From: Linyphia triangularis
Taxonomy: Eukaryota; Arthropoda; Arachnida; Araneae; Linyphiidae
Assembly: GCA_963978545.1 (NCBI GenBank)
Contig: OZ021731.1
Span: 23,890,093 to 23,954,092, forward strand
Reading direction: 5' to 3'
Length of the DNA stretch: 64,000 nt
Shown here: in pieces, positions 1 through 9,701 of the stretch
Layout: each line of letters begins with the position of its first letter
Numbering within the stretch: the first letter of the stretch is position 1
Program-made: the position numbers and the translations under genes
Notes under the pieces: generated by a model
The model's input: the letters and a program-made list of their open reading frames with translations, nothing else
Told to the model about the DNA's origin: nothing
Databases searched by the model: none

Positions 1-720
1 CGATATCGCAGTGACAAAGCTTTCGTTGCGAAGATCGCTTAAATCACACGGATGTCGCCAAAATCACTAAGATCACATACAGATCACAATGTGACATCGC
101 AGTGACAAAGCTTTCGTTGCGAAAATCGCATAAATCACACGGATGTCGCCAAAATCACTAAGATCACATTTAGGTCACAAAGCGATATCGCAGTGACAAA
201 GCTTTCGTTGCGAAGATCGCATAAATCACACGGATGTCGCCAAAATCACTAAGATCACATACAGATCACAATGTGACATCGCAGTGACAAAGCTTTCGTT
301 GCGAAAATCGCATAAATCACACGGATGTCGCCAAAATCACTAAGATCACATTTAGGTCGCAAAGCGATATCGCAGCGACAAAGCTTTCGTTGCGAAAATC
401 GCATAAATCACATGGATGTCGCCAAAATCACTAAGATCACATACAGATCACAATGTGACATCGCAGCGATAAAGCTTTCGTTGCGAAGATCGCATAAATC
501 ACACGGATGTCGCCAAAATCACTAAGATCACATTTAGGTCACAAAGCGATATCGCAGTGACAAAGCTTTCGTTGCGAAGATCACATAAATCACACGGATG
601 TCGCCAAAATCACCAAGATCACATACAGATCACAAAGTGATATCGCAGCGATATGGCTTTCTTTGCGAAAATCACATAGATGTCGCCAAAATCACTAAGA
701 TCACATACAGATCACAATGC
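1..720. repeat. 91-bp satellite array, AB dimer higher-order repeat
   Basis: Seven complete 91-bp units start at 1, 92, 183, 274, 365, 456 and 547, and an eighth, shortened to about 82 bp, starts at 638. Units alternate: odd units begin CGATATCGCAG and end near ACAGATCACAATG, even units begin TGACATCGCAG and end near TTTAGGTCACAAAG, so the true higher-order period is 182 bp. Every unit carries the shared block CAAAGCTTTCGTTGCG and several GATCAC and TCGCC words. The array probably continues upstream of the window. Short open frames inside it are by-products of the repeat and not genes. Confidence 0.95.
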
Positions 721-912
721 GATATCGCAAAAATCGCAAATTCGTCCCCAATGTCACAATGTGACGAAAAGCGATATCGCAGCGATATCACAAAGTTACG
801 TCGCAAAACCCCCTCTAAAACGGACATTGGACGACTATGTGACCCCTGTGTGATATCGCCGTGACATCGCGTGATCTCTATGCGATATCGCTTTTCGTCA
901 CATACTCGTCAC
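721..912. repeat. Degenerate edge of the satellite array
   Basis: The 91-bp register is lost here, but the same words persist, scrambled: the palindrome GCGATATCGC at about 719, 770 and 883, GTGACATCGC near 860, and GTCACAT near 898 and 908. It looks like the eroded edge of the array. It ends abruptly at a T-run near 932, after which ordinary AT-rich sequence begins. Confidence 0.7.
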
Positions 913-1497
913 ATGGTTATTAGGGCGTAAGTTTTTTTTTTTTTTTTTCATTTTAAAAATGAAAATTGATGCATCTTTGTTAATTAGCATCTCATTAGTA
1001 ATTTGTAATAATCATTTCTGAAATATTCAAGAATTAGCAAAATTCTAGCAATCTGGCACCCTTTTGCAAATAATTCTGCTTATGCCCATGTTCATAATCA
1101 TATTTTATTTTTTGTGTATTGTATATGCAAGTAGGAAATGTCACGTTTTCAATAGAATGACCCCTATACAATTTTTTTATTTATATATTCATCCCTCCGT
1201 TAATTTTTAAATTTTTTACTTTGTAAAAATATTATGCTAGGCATTCAGCGTTGCCATTAAAAGCTATTGAAAATTATCTAAATTATTCTTAAAATCACAG
1301 CAACCATAAAGTGAAAATGGAACTTGCTTTTTAATAGATCCATTTCATTTGGAAAAAGTAGCTACCTTACAAAAAGCAACCACGTAAAGTAGACATTAGC
1401 CCTGAAAAACTTCCGTTTCTGGCCAATTTGAAAATTCAATTTAATCAAAATTCATGTAAGTGGGATAACGATACTTGATTCCAAGCAGCGATGAAAT
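913..1497. other. AT-rich sequence, nothing recognised
   Basis: Starts with a T-run at 932-948. No repeat family, RNA gene or coding signal was recognised between the satellite edge and the hAT-like element. Confidence 0.6.
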
Positions 1498-3839
1498 TAG
1501 GGATGAGCCATATTTTAATAACTGTTAAAAGTTATTGATACTTAAACTCACGCGAACTAACAGTTACCTAATTTTCTAAGTAACAGTTATTCATTTATTA
1601 TAAATGCAATAGATGGCGTTAGTATGTCCATATATTTCTGTTATTGAAGATCATAATATCAGAATCATGAAATAAAAATATATTTTTCTAATAACAGTGA
1701 TTGGAAAAATATATTTTTTTTATCGTGATTCTGATATTAGGATCCTGGTCGTTACTCCTGGAATAACTAACTGTATCCATCGAAATAACTTGTCTGAATG
1801 GATTAACTTGTCCGATTGGTATCAGTTGATATTGACACAATTTTCAATAAAAGTAGATATAACTGTTATAAGATATTGACGGAAGTTTTTGTATTGGAAT
1901 AACTTTTGGACCATTCTTTGTTAGCGCTGCTTTTCAAGATGGTATTTTAAATTTCGTTTCGATTTTTGCTTTACTGTTCGTTATGATTTTCGTGTTTATT
2001 CAAATTAATTCGAATTCTGCATCAATTTCTTGTTAGAGTTTATATCTCGGTTTCAGAATAGATGTTTCAGTTTTATTTGGATGTACATTATGAGTGGTGG
2101 GGTGAAGAGGAATGTGCGTGGGGTGGGGGGGGGGGGAGTATCTGACGCAACATTCTTTGGGTTTAAATGACAGAGATGGGGGATTAGAATTAGGGATTTA
2201 GGAAGAAATGAATGCGTGATTTTGCGGATGGCTCTTTTGTTTATGTTACAAGAATTCCTTTGGTGGGAGTGGTTTTGAACGTTCGTTCGCATTTCATTTC
2301 AGTCTTCTTATGAGACTTTTAAAGACTCGCTGTGTTTTCTTTCGTATTGGTTGGAGGTAAGAAATTTTTTCGTTATTGTTTTGGAATAAGAAAATTATAC
2401 TATATATAAAAAAATAAAGAGTGCGCAGGATTTGAGTTTTTCCTTTTGATGGAAAATAAATTATGTTCTTTTCCTTGTAAAGCAATCTTCTAATTTCAAA
2501 TCGTTATAATCAAAAGATTGTGTAGTAAATTTGGAGCGTAGCTAAATAGGTTTTAATATTGAACAAAAATGTGTTTATATATATATATTTTATATTTAAC
2601 GCATTACCTGAGAGGTTTTTAATTTTTTTTATGATCATTCTTCAATTTGAACTTAATAAAAGGCATTTATTATTTTTAAAATTGCGTTTCTTGATTAACT
2701 ATGAATTGAATTTCTTAAATAAACATGACATTCATTTTTTTTTAGTTTGATTAATGTTATAATATTTGAATTTTACTTCAAATTTTTATTAAAAATATTT
2801 TTATTCGGGTTTAATATTGTAACTTAAATTTATAATTTTTGTTTATAAATTTTTATTTCATGAATTTATGTATACATATATGTGGTCGTGACGGCACAAT
2901 TTATTTTAAAATTATTTACTTTAAGTTTGCACACTATTCATTGCTTTAATATAGGATTTTTAATAATTATTTTTCTTCGATATGTTTTTTAAAGTGTATG
3001 AGTCTTTAATGCAGCTCTAAAATTTTATTAACAACCAAACATTTATTTAAACGTTGTTTTAAAAAAATCTTTAATAAGCTCAATTAAATTGGCTTAGAAC
3101 AGTACTGGAAATTGGAATAAAAATCTGCATTAATTGTTGTTGGACTTTAGACTTCGTTTAAATTTATCAAACCGGGTGATTTCAAGGAAATAGAATTCAA
3201 TACAGGGAACCAGACAAGAGGTCATGAATATTTAAGCTTTTTAAATCGCATTTGAACTTGGAGAATATGAAACTATTTTTACAATCGAGTGGTTGATGAG
3301 TGAAACAAGCTACCTGACATCATTGTAAATTGTTCTGGAGTTAACAGTTTTAAAAGACAGCTGGATCTATGCTGGGGGTTATTCAGAAAAGTTAAACTTT
3401 ATCAACCTTGATGGGCCTTGTGCCTGTAGTTGGTCGTCATTTTTGTATTTGTGTTTGTTAGTTAGATGAAACCGTAGCATATATAGCTTTACTTATTATG
3501 CAGCCTCCACCTCATCCCTTTAAATAGCGCTGTTGTCAAGTACAAAAATTTGTTCTTATAAAATATTTGTTCTTATAAAATAACCTCAAAACTATAAATG
3601 GTTTCTCTTATTTTGATATTTTTACAAATTTATGTTGAAAGATGTTCTAATTTAAAATCGATTAACTGATATCTAAGAGAATGTTGAAGAAAAACAGTTA
3701 TGTTTTATTTATTCCATGTACTTATTTTTATTTACCTTTTACTTTAAAAATAACTGATAACAGTTATAATATTTGGTTATTTCCTGATAATTTGAATGTA
3801 ACTGCAGTTATTTAACAATAACTGTTAAGCTCATCCCTA
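1498..3839. mobile_element. hAT-like DNA transposon, non-autonomous or decayed
   Basis: The left end TAGGGATGAGC (1498-1508) is matched by its exact reverse complement GCTCATCCCTA (3829-3839). The flanks are 8-bp near-duplicates, GATGAAAT at 1490-1497 and CATGAAAT at 3840-3847. An 8-bp target duplication with a TAGGG-type end is typical of the hAT superfamily. GTTATT/AATAAC-rich sequence follows both ends. No frame longer than about 80 codons occurs inside and no hAT transposase motif was seen, so this copy is non-autonomous or badly decayed. It contains a strong internal hairpin at 1649-1744. Confidence 0.75.
1649..1744. repeat. Internal 40-bp hairpin of the hAT-like element
   Basis: Arms 1649-1688 and 1704-1744 are inverted repeats with only a few mismatches, separated by a 15-nt loop. 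Both arms contain AAAAATATATTTTT-type runs and a TCAGAATCAT/ATGATTCTGA-like block. It lies about 150 bp inside the left end of the element. Sub-terminal hairpins are common in non-autonomous DNA elements; any function here is unknown. Confidence 0.8.
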
Positions 3840-3847
3840 CATGAAAT

Positions 3848-4520
3848 ATCACCTTTATTTCTAACAAATTGCTCTGTATGTAAGCGGTTTTTTTTAACTA
3901 ATGAGTTTGCTGGATATAAGATATCTTAAATGTTTCCCTTAATAAATATACTTTAATGTTTAAATAAAAAGTGGTGTGAAATTAATGTATTTTAATTTAA
4001 AATCCCACATTAATGCAAGCAATTTCCAAAACAAGCAACTTGTGATCTATTTGATATTCTATTGTGTGGTTTATAAATAATTATTAGTCGATTAGCACTT
4101 GATTCGCTCATAAAAAAAAAACCTCTCATTAATCCAACAAACACGCACGTCTGGTAACCGGCAAATCCAGAAAGAGTTTGTGGTCTATTTTAGGTTATAC
4201 AATTAAAAATATATATAAATGATCCCGTCACAAATATAAGGCAAATAACTCTCAACAATCACCACAGATAAATTAAACTCTAAATTAAATTCTTGGGGAC
4301 ACAATGCCGCTAATTTAAAATGAAACATCTTCACTAGAAATACTTCTCTAGAGAGGAGTTTAACTTTCTATTCTCGCAACCTCGCATTCTACCGTGAATG
4401 CAACATACGCAGGTTGATCATATTGGATATTGCATCATGAATGGTATGCCCTATTATTTTCCCTTGAATCTCAGCACAACCCAGTAGTTATAACTGGAAT
4501 AGAGGAGCTGTAGATTGCTG
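3848..4520. other. AT-rich sequence, nothing recognised
   Basis: No coding frame, RNA gene or repeat relationship was noticed here. Base composition matches the rest of the window. Confidence 0.5.
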
Positions 4521-4529
4521 ATGAGGCTT

Positions 4530-5210
4530 GTATGCCATCCTCGCATCCTACCTGTGAGTTAAATAATTTGCCGAGTTTGAAAAAGTGATTTCTCACATGT
4601 TGCATACATTTTTTTCCTAGTCACGTAATCACAAATAATTAATTAATGCTGGCAACTCCAATCACTGAATCTCTTCTAACACTGTCATGTTGCAAACAAA
4701 GAGCAAAAAATTAAAGTTTTAAAATCATTTTGAATAAAAAAATCGTGGTGGAAGTTGCGCTTTTTCACGAGTAGTGGAAAAAAGTATTTTTCTCGTACTA
4801 GTGGAAAAAGTACTTTCCCGCCTGCCTCGTGCTCAAATATCATAGTCTTGGCATTGAAATGACATGCTTTCAGAAGAAATTCATTGACTGGACTTGCCAA
4901 CATTAATTATTATATATATTTTTTTTTTCTTTTACGTGATTATAAAAAATATTGTATGCAAGACGTGGGAAAATATCTTTTCAGACTCGGTAAATTATTT
5001 GACTCGTGCTATCGTACTCGTCAAAAAAGAGTTTTACCTGGTTTGAAAAAGTTTTACTTTGCCCACTTATTGCATAATTAACTATTTTATACCAAAACTA
5101 TAAAATTTGAGCACGAAGCGTGCGGGAAAGTACTTTTTCGCCCTAGTTCGAGAAAGTTACTTTCCCGCACTTCTCACGATAAAGTGCTACTTTCACCACG
5201 ATTTTTGAAA
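4530..5210. repeat. Fold-back repeat (family Y), nested inverted repeats
   Basis: Two layers of inverted repeat are visible. The inner one pairs 4550-4680 with 4870-5030 (TTGCCGAGTTTGAAAAAG against the ACTCGGTAAATTATTTGAC side, and GGCAACTCCAATCACTGAA against TTCATTGACTGGACTTGCC). The outer one pairs the AATCGTGGTGGAAGTTGCGC block near 4740 with AAAGTGCTACTTTCACCACG near 5190; each side also carries AAAGTACTTTCCCGC-type words. A second copy lies at 16040-16470 and an end fragment at 26510-26605. No transposase frame is present, so it is probably a fold-back MITE. Boundaries are approximate. Confidence 0.6.
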
Positions 5211-6091
5211 AAAAAATGATTTAAGATGTACGTATAGATTTCAATTTTTATTTATTATTATTTTTTTGTTTTAATTTTCAATTTAAAAATGAGACCTCTG
5301 CACATTGAAAAGTACATTATTTGTTAAACTGTTTCCAATACAAAAAAAAAATCAAAATTTGTTCAATTTGAATAATTAATTAACATTTAATCAATTAATT
5401 AGGTTAATTTTGAAAGATATTTACAAAAATTCTAATTCACCCACGTATACAATATTAGTGCTCAATAATGCGGGATACGCTGCTCTATGTTTTGACCATA
5501 TTAACAAAATTAATTACACAGTGTGTATATTTTGTGATATTCTCTACAGACCAGGCGTCCACTTAATTGGACACATTTTTGAATTCCCTCTACTTTCTCT
5601 ACTCAAATAGTACCAACTTTATTCCTTGTTCCTTGAATTATTTTAGACGTAGAGAACAGTGGCAACACTGCTTTATCGGTGTTTACATTATTCTACTGCT
5701 TCGTGTATAAATTTTTCATATTTTGAACTAAATGCGGTTTGTAGTCTATTACTACTATAATTAATTAAACTAAGTTCCTACTTTTTGCGATTCATCAAGT
5801 AATAATAATTAAGACTGCTATCGAATGTGATTTTTATGTGATATGTCAATTTTAAAATGTCATTCAAATAGATTTGAATTTTGTGTTGTATATAGACCGA
5901 ATGCCCATTTAAATGGACATTTTGTAATTTTTTTTTTGTGCAATAAATTTTTTTTAAGGTCAATTTGTTAAAGTCAATTATATTAAGGTATGTTATTTAA
6001 TCCCCAAAAAAGGGAAAAACACTAAAAAAAATATATGAAATTTTTTTTTCTTGCTAGCTCAGGTTTCAAGGGGATATCTTGCTTTAGCTGA
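5211..6091. other. AT-rich spacer with short shared blocks
   Basis: The block 5272-5335 (ATTTAAAAATGAGACC followed by a conserved 45 bp) recurs at about 45172-45230, so it belongs to a dispersed repeat. Two short palindromes, GTCCACTTAATTGGAC (5557-5572) and GCCCATTTAAATGGAC (5903-5918), sit in similar contexts (AGACC just before, ACATTTT just after). A 66-codon frame at 5410-5610 shows no recognisable motif. Nothing else was seen. Confidence 0.5.
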
Positions 6092-6095
6092 ATAT

Positions 6096-6561
6096 TGTTG
6101 CACAAATTGTCTGTATATATTGTAAATAGTGACGTATTATTTCAAAATTCTATTGCAATTTATTTTTATCTTATTTTATTTATTAATTAATAGCGATTAT
6201 ACAAGTTAGAAAAAGGTGGCAACACCTAAAGCAATCGAGAAGTTTCGAGATATTTCTTTTCCGATTAATTGGCTGGAAATTTCGAGAATGTCTCACGCGC
6301 TTGTAGATAAAAGACTGGAGAACGGGAAAGTTTTCAGATTGACTTCGGAGTTCGTTGAAAGCTGATCGCTTTGTTTACCTATTGGAGTGAGCTTGTATAA
6401 TCGCTGAATTCGAAGTTATTTTTGTTGAAGCTTGTGTTGAAGCTTGAGAGTAATTAAACTGTTGCCTGTGAATAAATTTTGTGAGTTTTCTGAAGAGAGA
6501 ATAAATATTTTTAAACCTTGAAAACTGTGCCATCATTGCCTCAGCGGAAAAATTCGTAACA
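6096..6561 (+). repeat. 5' LTR
   Basis: Begins TGTTGCACAAATTG and ends AAAAATTCGTAACA. AATAAA signals occur at about 6474 and 6499, consistent with the R region near the end of the LTR. No clear TATA box was identified. Nearly identical to 9232-9697. Confidence 0.93.
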
Positions 6562-6562
6562 G

Positions 6563-6580
6563 TGGTGTCAGAAGTGAGAT
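6563..6580 (+). other. Primer binding site, tRNA-Leu-like
   Basis: TGGTGTCAGAAGTGAGAT begins one base after the LTR. TGG complements the CCA tail and the rest matches the acceptor/T-arm complement usual in animal tRNA-Leu. This assignment rests on general knowledge of tRNA-Leu 3' ends and was not checked against the host's own tRNA set. Confidence 0.7.
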
Positions 6581-6593
6581 TTCGTAATTTTGA

Positions 6594-6884
6594 ATGCCGA
6601 CAACTAGAGGAATGATGGAAGACCAAGTGAAACAATTAATGGAAATGATTGCTTGAATAAAAGCCGGACAAGAATCCACGGCCGCTGAAATGAAAGCCGA
6701 AATAAAAGCCGGACAAGAATCAACCGCCACTACAATCGCCGAAATAAAAGCCGGACAAGAATCAACCGCCGCTACAATCGCCGCTGGTCAAGCCCGTTAA
6801 GAAACGACAAATGCCGAACTCGCCGCTGCAATCGCCACCTGCCGAGAATCCACATCAGCAGCTATAATTGGGATTAAAGAAGAA
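6594..6884 (+). pseudogene. Upstream gag segment with two in-frame stops
   Basis: An ATG at 6594 is in frame with the long gag frame that follows (97 codons upstream of it), but the reading is closed by TGA at 6654-6656 and TAA at 6798-6800. The segment contains an imperfect 14-15-codon tandem repeat whose IKAGQES core starts at 6657, 6702 and 6744. The peptide is Ala/Thr/Glu-rich and probably helical. Either this is a decayed N-terminal extension of Gag, or it is now leader sequence and translation starts at the ATG at 6885. Confidence 0.65.
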
Positions 6885-9179
6885 ATGCAATCCGAACTAG
6901 CTACAATGGTGGAATCTACGATAATAGAGACTACTACAAGTGTTCTACAATCGGTAAAAGAAGAGGTTCTGAGTGAAGTAAGAAAAGAAATCAGTGAGAG
7001 TTTTGAGGCGGTTAATGGGAAAGTTGACTGCTTGGGAGAAAAGGTTTCTACAATGAAAGAAGATCTTGTGACTGTGAGGAATGAAATCGAAGAAAAGGTT
7101 TCCACCATGAAAGAGGAACAGGAAAAGTTTCATGACGCTGTTGAAGAAAGGCTACGGAAAATTGAAACGGGGGAAGCTATGACCGTTGCAACGCCTAAAT
7201 GGGATAATGTTTCCACTCCCTTCATTACGCCACGTTCCAACATCAAAGTGGCCACTCTTGATGGGAGGTCGTCTTGGCGCGTTTATCAAACGCAGTTTGA
7301 AATGATTGCTTCTGCGAATGGTTGGGACGATACTTCGAAAGCATTCCATCTCGCGGCATCTCTTCGAGGTGAAGCTGCTGACATTTTACAAACACTACCT
7401 GGAGAGAAGCGGGGAGAATTCGTGGCGCTGGCAAGTGCGTTGGAGTTAAGGTTTGGGGAGCAACATCTAAAGGATTATAACAGACTGCAACTGAAAGTGA
7501 GACAGCAGAAGGCCAATGAAACTCTTCAAGAATTGGCATCGGATATAGAAAGACTGTCGCTCCTCGCTTTCCCTGACTGTCCCCCGGATGTACGAGACGA
7601 TCTTTCTCTGCAGTATTTCATCGACGCTATTCAAGATCCCGATGTGCAGCAGGCGGTAAGGTTATCCCAAAACAAAAACCTGAAGTCGGCCCTCGTGTAC
7701 GCCATGAGAGTAGAAGCCGCGCAGCTAGCTTCTGGAAAAGACCGACGATATGTGCGTGGTGCATTAGCCGAGGATTCTTCTGACTTTGTCACCAGTAAGC
7801 TTCGAGAACTGGAGAGCAAAATTGATAGAATGATGAGAAGCTATACCGGAGCCAGGGACCGAAGGACCAGAGTCGTTTGCTGGCACTGCAAACGGGAAGG
7901 GCATCTACGACGAAACTGCCTTGATTTGAAAAAGAGAAGGGATAACACTACCACGGATTCTCCACAACCGAATCTAAGAAGATGTCATCTCGCAAGGCAG
8001 AAGCTGCAATGTAGAACAGGTGAAGCCCCGACCAGTCGTTTCCACGTTTCATCCCGACAAGGAGGAAACCAGGGTTTATTCGTGAAGGGGGAGATCAACG
8101 GAACTCCATGTCGTCTAATCGTCGATTCGGGAGCGAACGTAACGATCGTAAGGACGGACGTGGCTCGTCGCCTGAACAGCCGACTCCTCTACACAGCGCC
8201 CTCTGTTTCTCTACAAACTGTGTCTGGTGGTAATATCTCTGTTCAGGGGAAATTGCAAGTGGACATTGCCCTTGGATTTAACACCTACAAGCACACCGTT
8301 TATGTTGCCGAAATTGTAGATCCGTGCATTCTCGGACTAGACTTTTTGAAGAAAAATGGAATTACGCTGAATTTTGAGAAAAGCCAGCTGCAAACATGGA
8401 GAGGCGAAGTTCCTTTGCACGGTCTAGACATGAAAGAGCTGTGCGTATATCGGATTGTAGCTCATGAAGACAATGTCATAGAGAATGCTGAAGAGTCCAC
8501 ATCTATGGAAAGTACCTCTCCAGCCTCGGAGAGAGAACCGAAGAAAGCGACGTTGATGAAACCCTCCCAGGAAGTGGTTCATGTGGAAATGGACAAAGTT
8601 AGTGACGAGGGAATCGACATCCGTACTCCTGTTACAAGCATCGACCGGAGGTCCCGGGATCTATCAGCTGCACCCGCGGATGATTCGGACGCAATCTCAA
8701 AATCATATAACCAACAAGATGGGGATCAGAAACTTTCACCGCTTCTGTTGGCATACGGGAGTGCAACTTACGAGACCACCGGATTTTCTCCATCTCTAAC
8801 GATGTGTGGAAGAGACCTTAGGCTCCCCAGCAACCTCCTCTTTGGACAACCACAGGACACTCCTTACTCGCCTGTCCAGTATCTAGATGATCTGCAGGCA
8901 CGTTTGGAAGCCGTACATCGGTTCGCCAGAGAGAGAAACAACATCATGACGGAGCGCATGAAGATCCGGTACTATGCCAAGGCCATGGACCGTTCATTCC
9001 AGGAAGGTGACAAACGTCGGAAAGGACTCTCCCCTAAGCTCCAGACGAACTGGGAAGGGCCGTATGGGATCCTTAAGAAGATCAACGACGTCGTGGGGAG
9101 AATTCAACGGACACCTTCCTGTAAACCTAGAGTTGTACACTACAATAGGCTAGACCCATATTATGGTAGAAGTCATTGA
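6885..9179 (+). CDS. Retrotransposon Gag-protease-integrase-tail fusion frame (764 aa)
   Basis: One uninterrupted frame. Residues about 1-90 are Glu/Lys/Val-rich with heptad character (predicted coiled coil). Residues about 125-285 resemble a retrotransposon Gag capsid domain (SWRVYQTQFEMIA, then LRGEAADILQTLP). A CX2CX4HX4C zinc knuckle runs from Cys332 to Cys345. A retroviral-type aspartic protease has its active site at D414-S-G-A. From about residue 612 the frame jumps to the end of an integrase (LLLAYGSATYETTGFSP), including the GPY/F motif at W723-E-G-P-Y727. Reverse transcriptase, RNase H, the integrase zinc finger and the DDE core are absent, so the protein cannot copy itself; proteins from a full-length relative would be needed. 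The frame ends about 50 bp before the right LTR. I use the first in-frame ATG after the upstream stops as the start. Confidence 0.85.
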   Translation: MQSELATMVESTIIETTTSVLQSVKEEVLSEVRKEISESFEAVNGKVDCLGEKVSTMKEDLVTVRNEIEEKVSTMKEEQEKFHDAVEERLRKIETGEAMTVATPKWDNVSTPFITPRSNIKVATLDGRSSWRVYQTQFEMIASANGWDDTSKAFHLAASLRGEAADILQTLPGEKRGEFVALASALELRFGEQHLKDYNRLQLKVRQQKANETLQELASDIERLSLLAFPDCPPDVRDDLSLQYFIDAIQDPDVQQAVRLSQNKNLKSALVYAMRVEAAQLASGKDRRYVRGALAEDSSDFVTSKLRELESKIDRMMRSYTGARDRRTRVVCWHCKREGHLRRNCLDLKKRRDNTTTDSPQPNLRRCHLARQKLQCRTGEAPTSRFHVSSRQGGNQGLFVKGEINGTPCRLIVDSGANVTIVRTDVARRLNSRLLYTAPSVSLQTVSGGNISVQGKLQVDIALGFNTYKHTVYVAEIVDPCILGLDFLKKNGITLNFEKSQLQTWRGEVPLHGLDMKELCVYRIVAHEDNVIENAEESTSMESTSPASEREPKKATLMKPSQEVVHVEMDKVSDEGIDIRTPVTSIDRRSRDLSAAPADDSDAISKSYNQQDGDQKLSPLLLAYGSATYETTGFSPSLTMCGRDLRLPSNLLFGQPQDTPYSPVQYLDDLQARLEAVHRFARERNNIMTERMKIRYYAKAMDRSFQEGDKRRKGLSPKLQTNWEGPYGILKKINDVVGRIQRTPSCKPRVVHYNRLDPYYGRSH

Positions 9180-9220
9180 ATGGCTTAAGGACTTCACTGC
9201 CCGGGACGTGCAGTCTTTAA

Positions 9221-9231
9221 GAAGGGGGAAA
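9221..9231 (+). other. Polypurine tract
   Basis: GAAGGGGGAAA lies immediately before the right LTR, where plus-strand priming of LTR retrotransposons starts. Confidence 0.85.
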
Positions 9232-9697
9232 TGTTGCACAAATTGTCTGCATATATTGTAAATAGTGACGTATTATTTCAAAATTCTATTGTAATTTATT
9301 TTTATCTTATTTTATTTATTAATTAATAGCGATTATACAAGTTAGAAAAAGGTGGCAACACCTAAAGCAATCGAGAAGTTTCGAGATATTTCTTTTCCGA
9401 TTAATTGGCTGGAAATTTCGAGAATGTCTCACGCGCTTGTAGATAAAAGACTGGAGAACGGGAAAGTTTTCAGATTGACTTCGGAGTTCGTTGAAAGCTG
9501 ATCGCTTTGTTTACCTATTGGAGTGAGTTTGTATAATCGCTGAATTCGAAGTTATTTTTGTTGAAGCTTGTGTTGAAGCTTGAGAGTAATTAAACTGTTG
9601 CCTGTGAATAAATTTTGTGAGTTTTCTGAAGAGAGAATAAATATTTTTAAACCGTGAAAACTGTGCCATCATTGCCTCAGCGGAAAAATTCGTAACA
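9232..9697 (+). repeat. 3' LTR
   Basis: Copy of 6096-6561 with about four substitutions visible (for example CTGCATAT for CTGTATAT near the start, GAGTTTGT for GAGCTTGT, and AAACCGTG for AAACCTTG). It ends GTAACA and is followed by the target duplication ATAT. Confidence 0.93.
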
Positions 9698-9701
9698 ATA
9701 T

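Larger units (their letters stand above)
6096..9697 (+). mobile_element. LTR retrotransposon, Ty3/Gypsy type, internally deleted
   Basis: Two 466-bp direct repeats (6096-6561 and 9232-9697), each beginning TG and ending CA, flank a 2.67-kb interior. The target duplication is ATAT (6092-6095 and 9698-9701). A tRNA-primer site follows the left LTR and a purine tract precedes the right one. The coding part keeps Gag, zinc knuckle, protease and the integrase C-terminus but lacks reverse transcriptase, RNase H and the integrase core. The LTRs differ at about four positions by my reading, so insertion was recent. The GPY/F-type integrase tail supports Ty3/Gypsy (Metaviridae-like). No envelope frame is present. 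Confidence 0.93.

Noticed and set aside
1..720. Regular repeats considered as a CRISPR array
   Set aside because: Units are contiguous 91-bp copies with no unique spacers, in a clearly eukaryotic transposon-rich context.
325..864. Open frames of 66 and 88 codons in the satellite
   Set aside because: They follow the repeat units, recur by periodicity and show no protein features.
6885..9179. Complete gag-pol polyprotein
   Set aside because: No reverse transcriptase or RNase H motif and no integrase DDE core; only the integrase tail follows the protease.
6096..9697. Endogenous retrovirus with envelope
   Set aside because: There is no frame between the integrase tail and the purine tract (about 50 bp), so no envelope is possible here.
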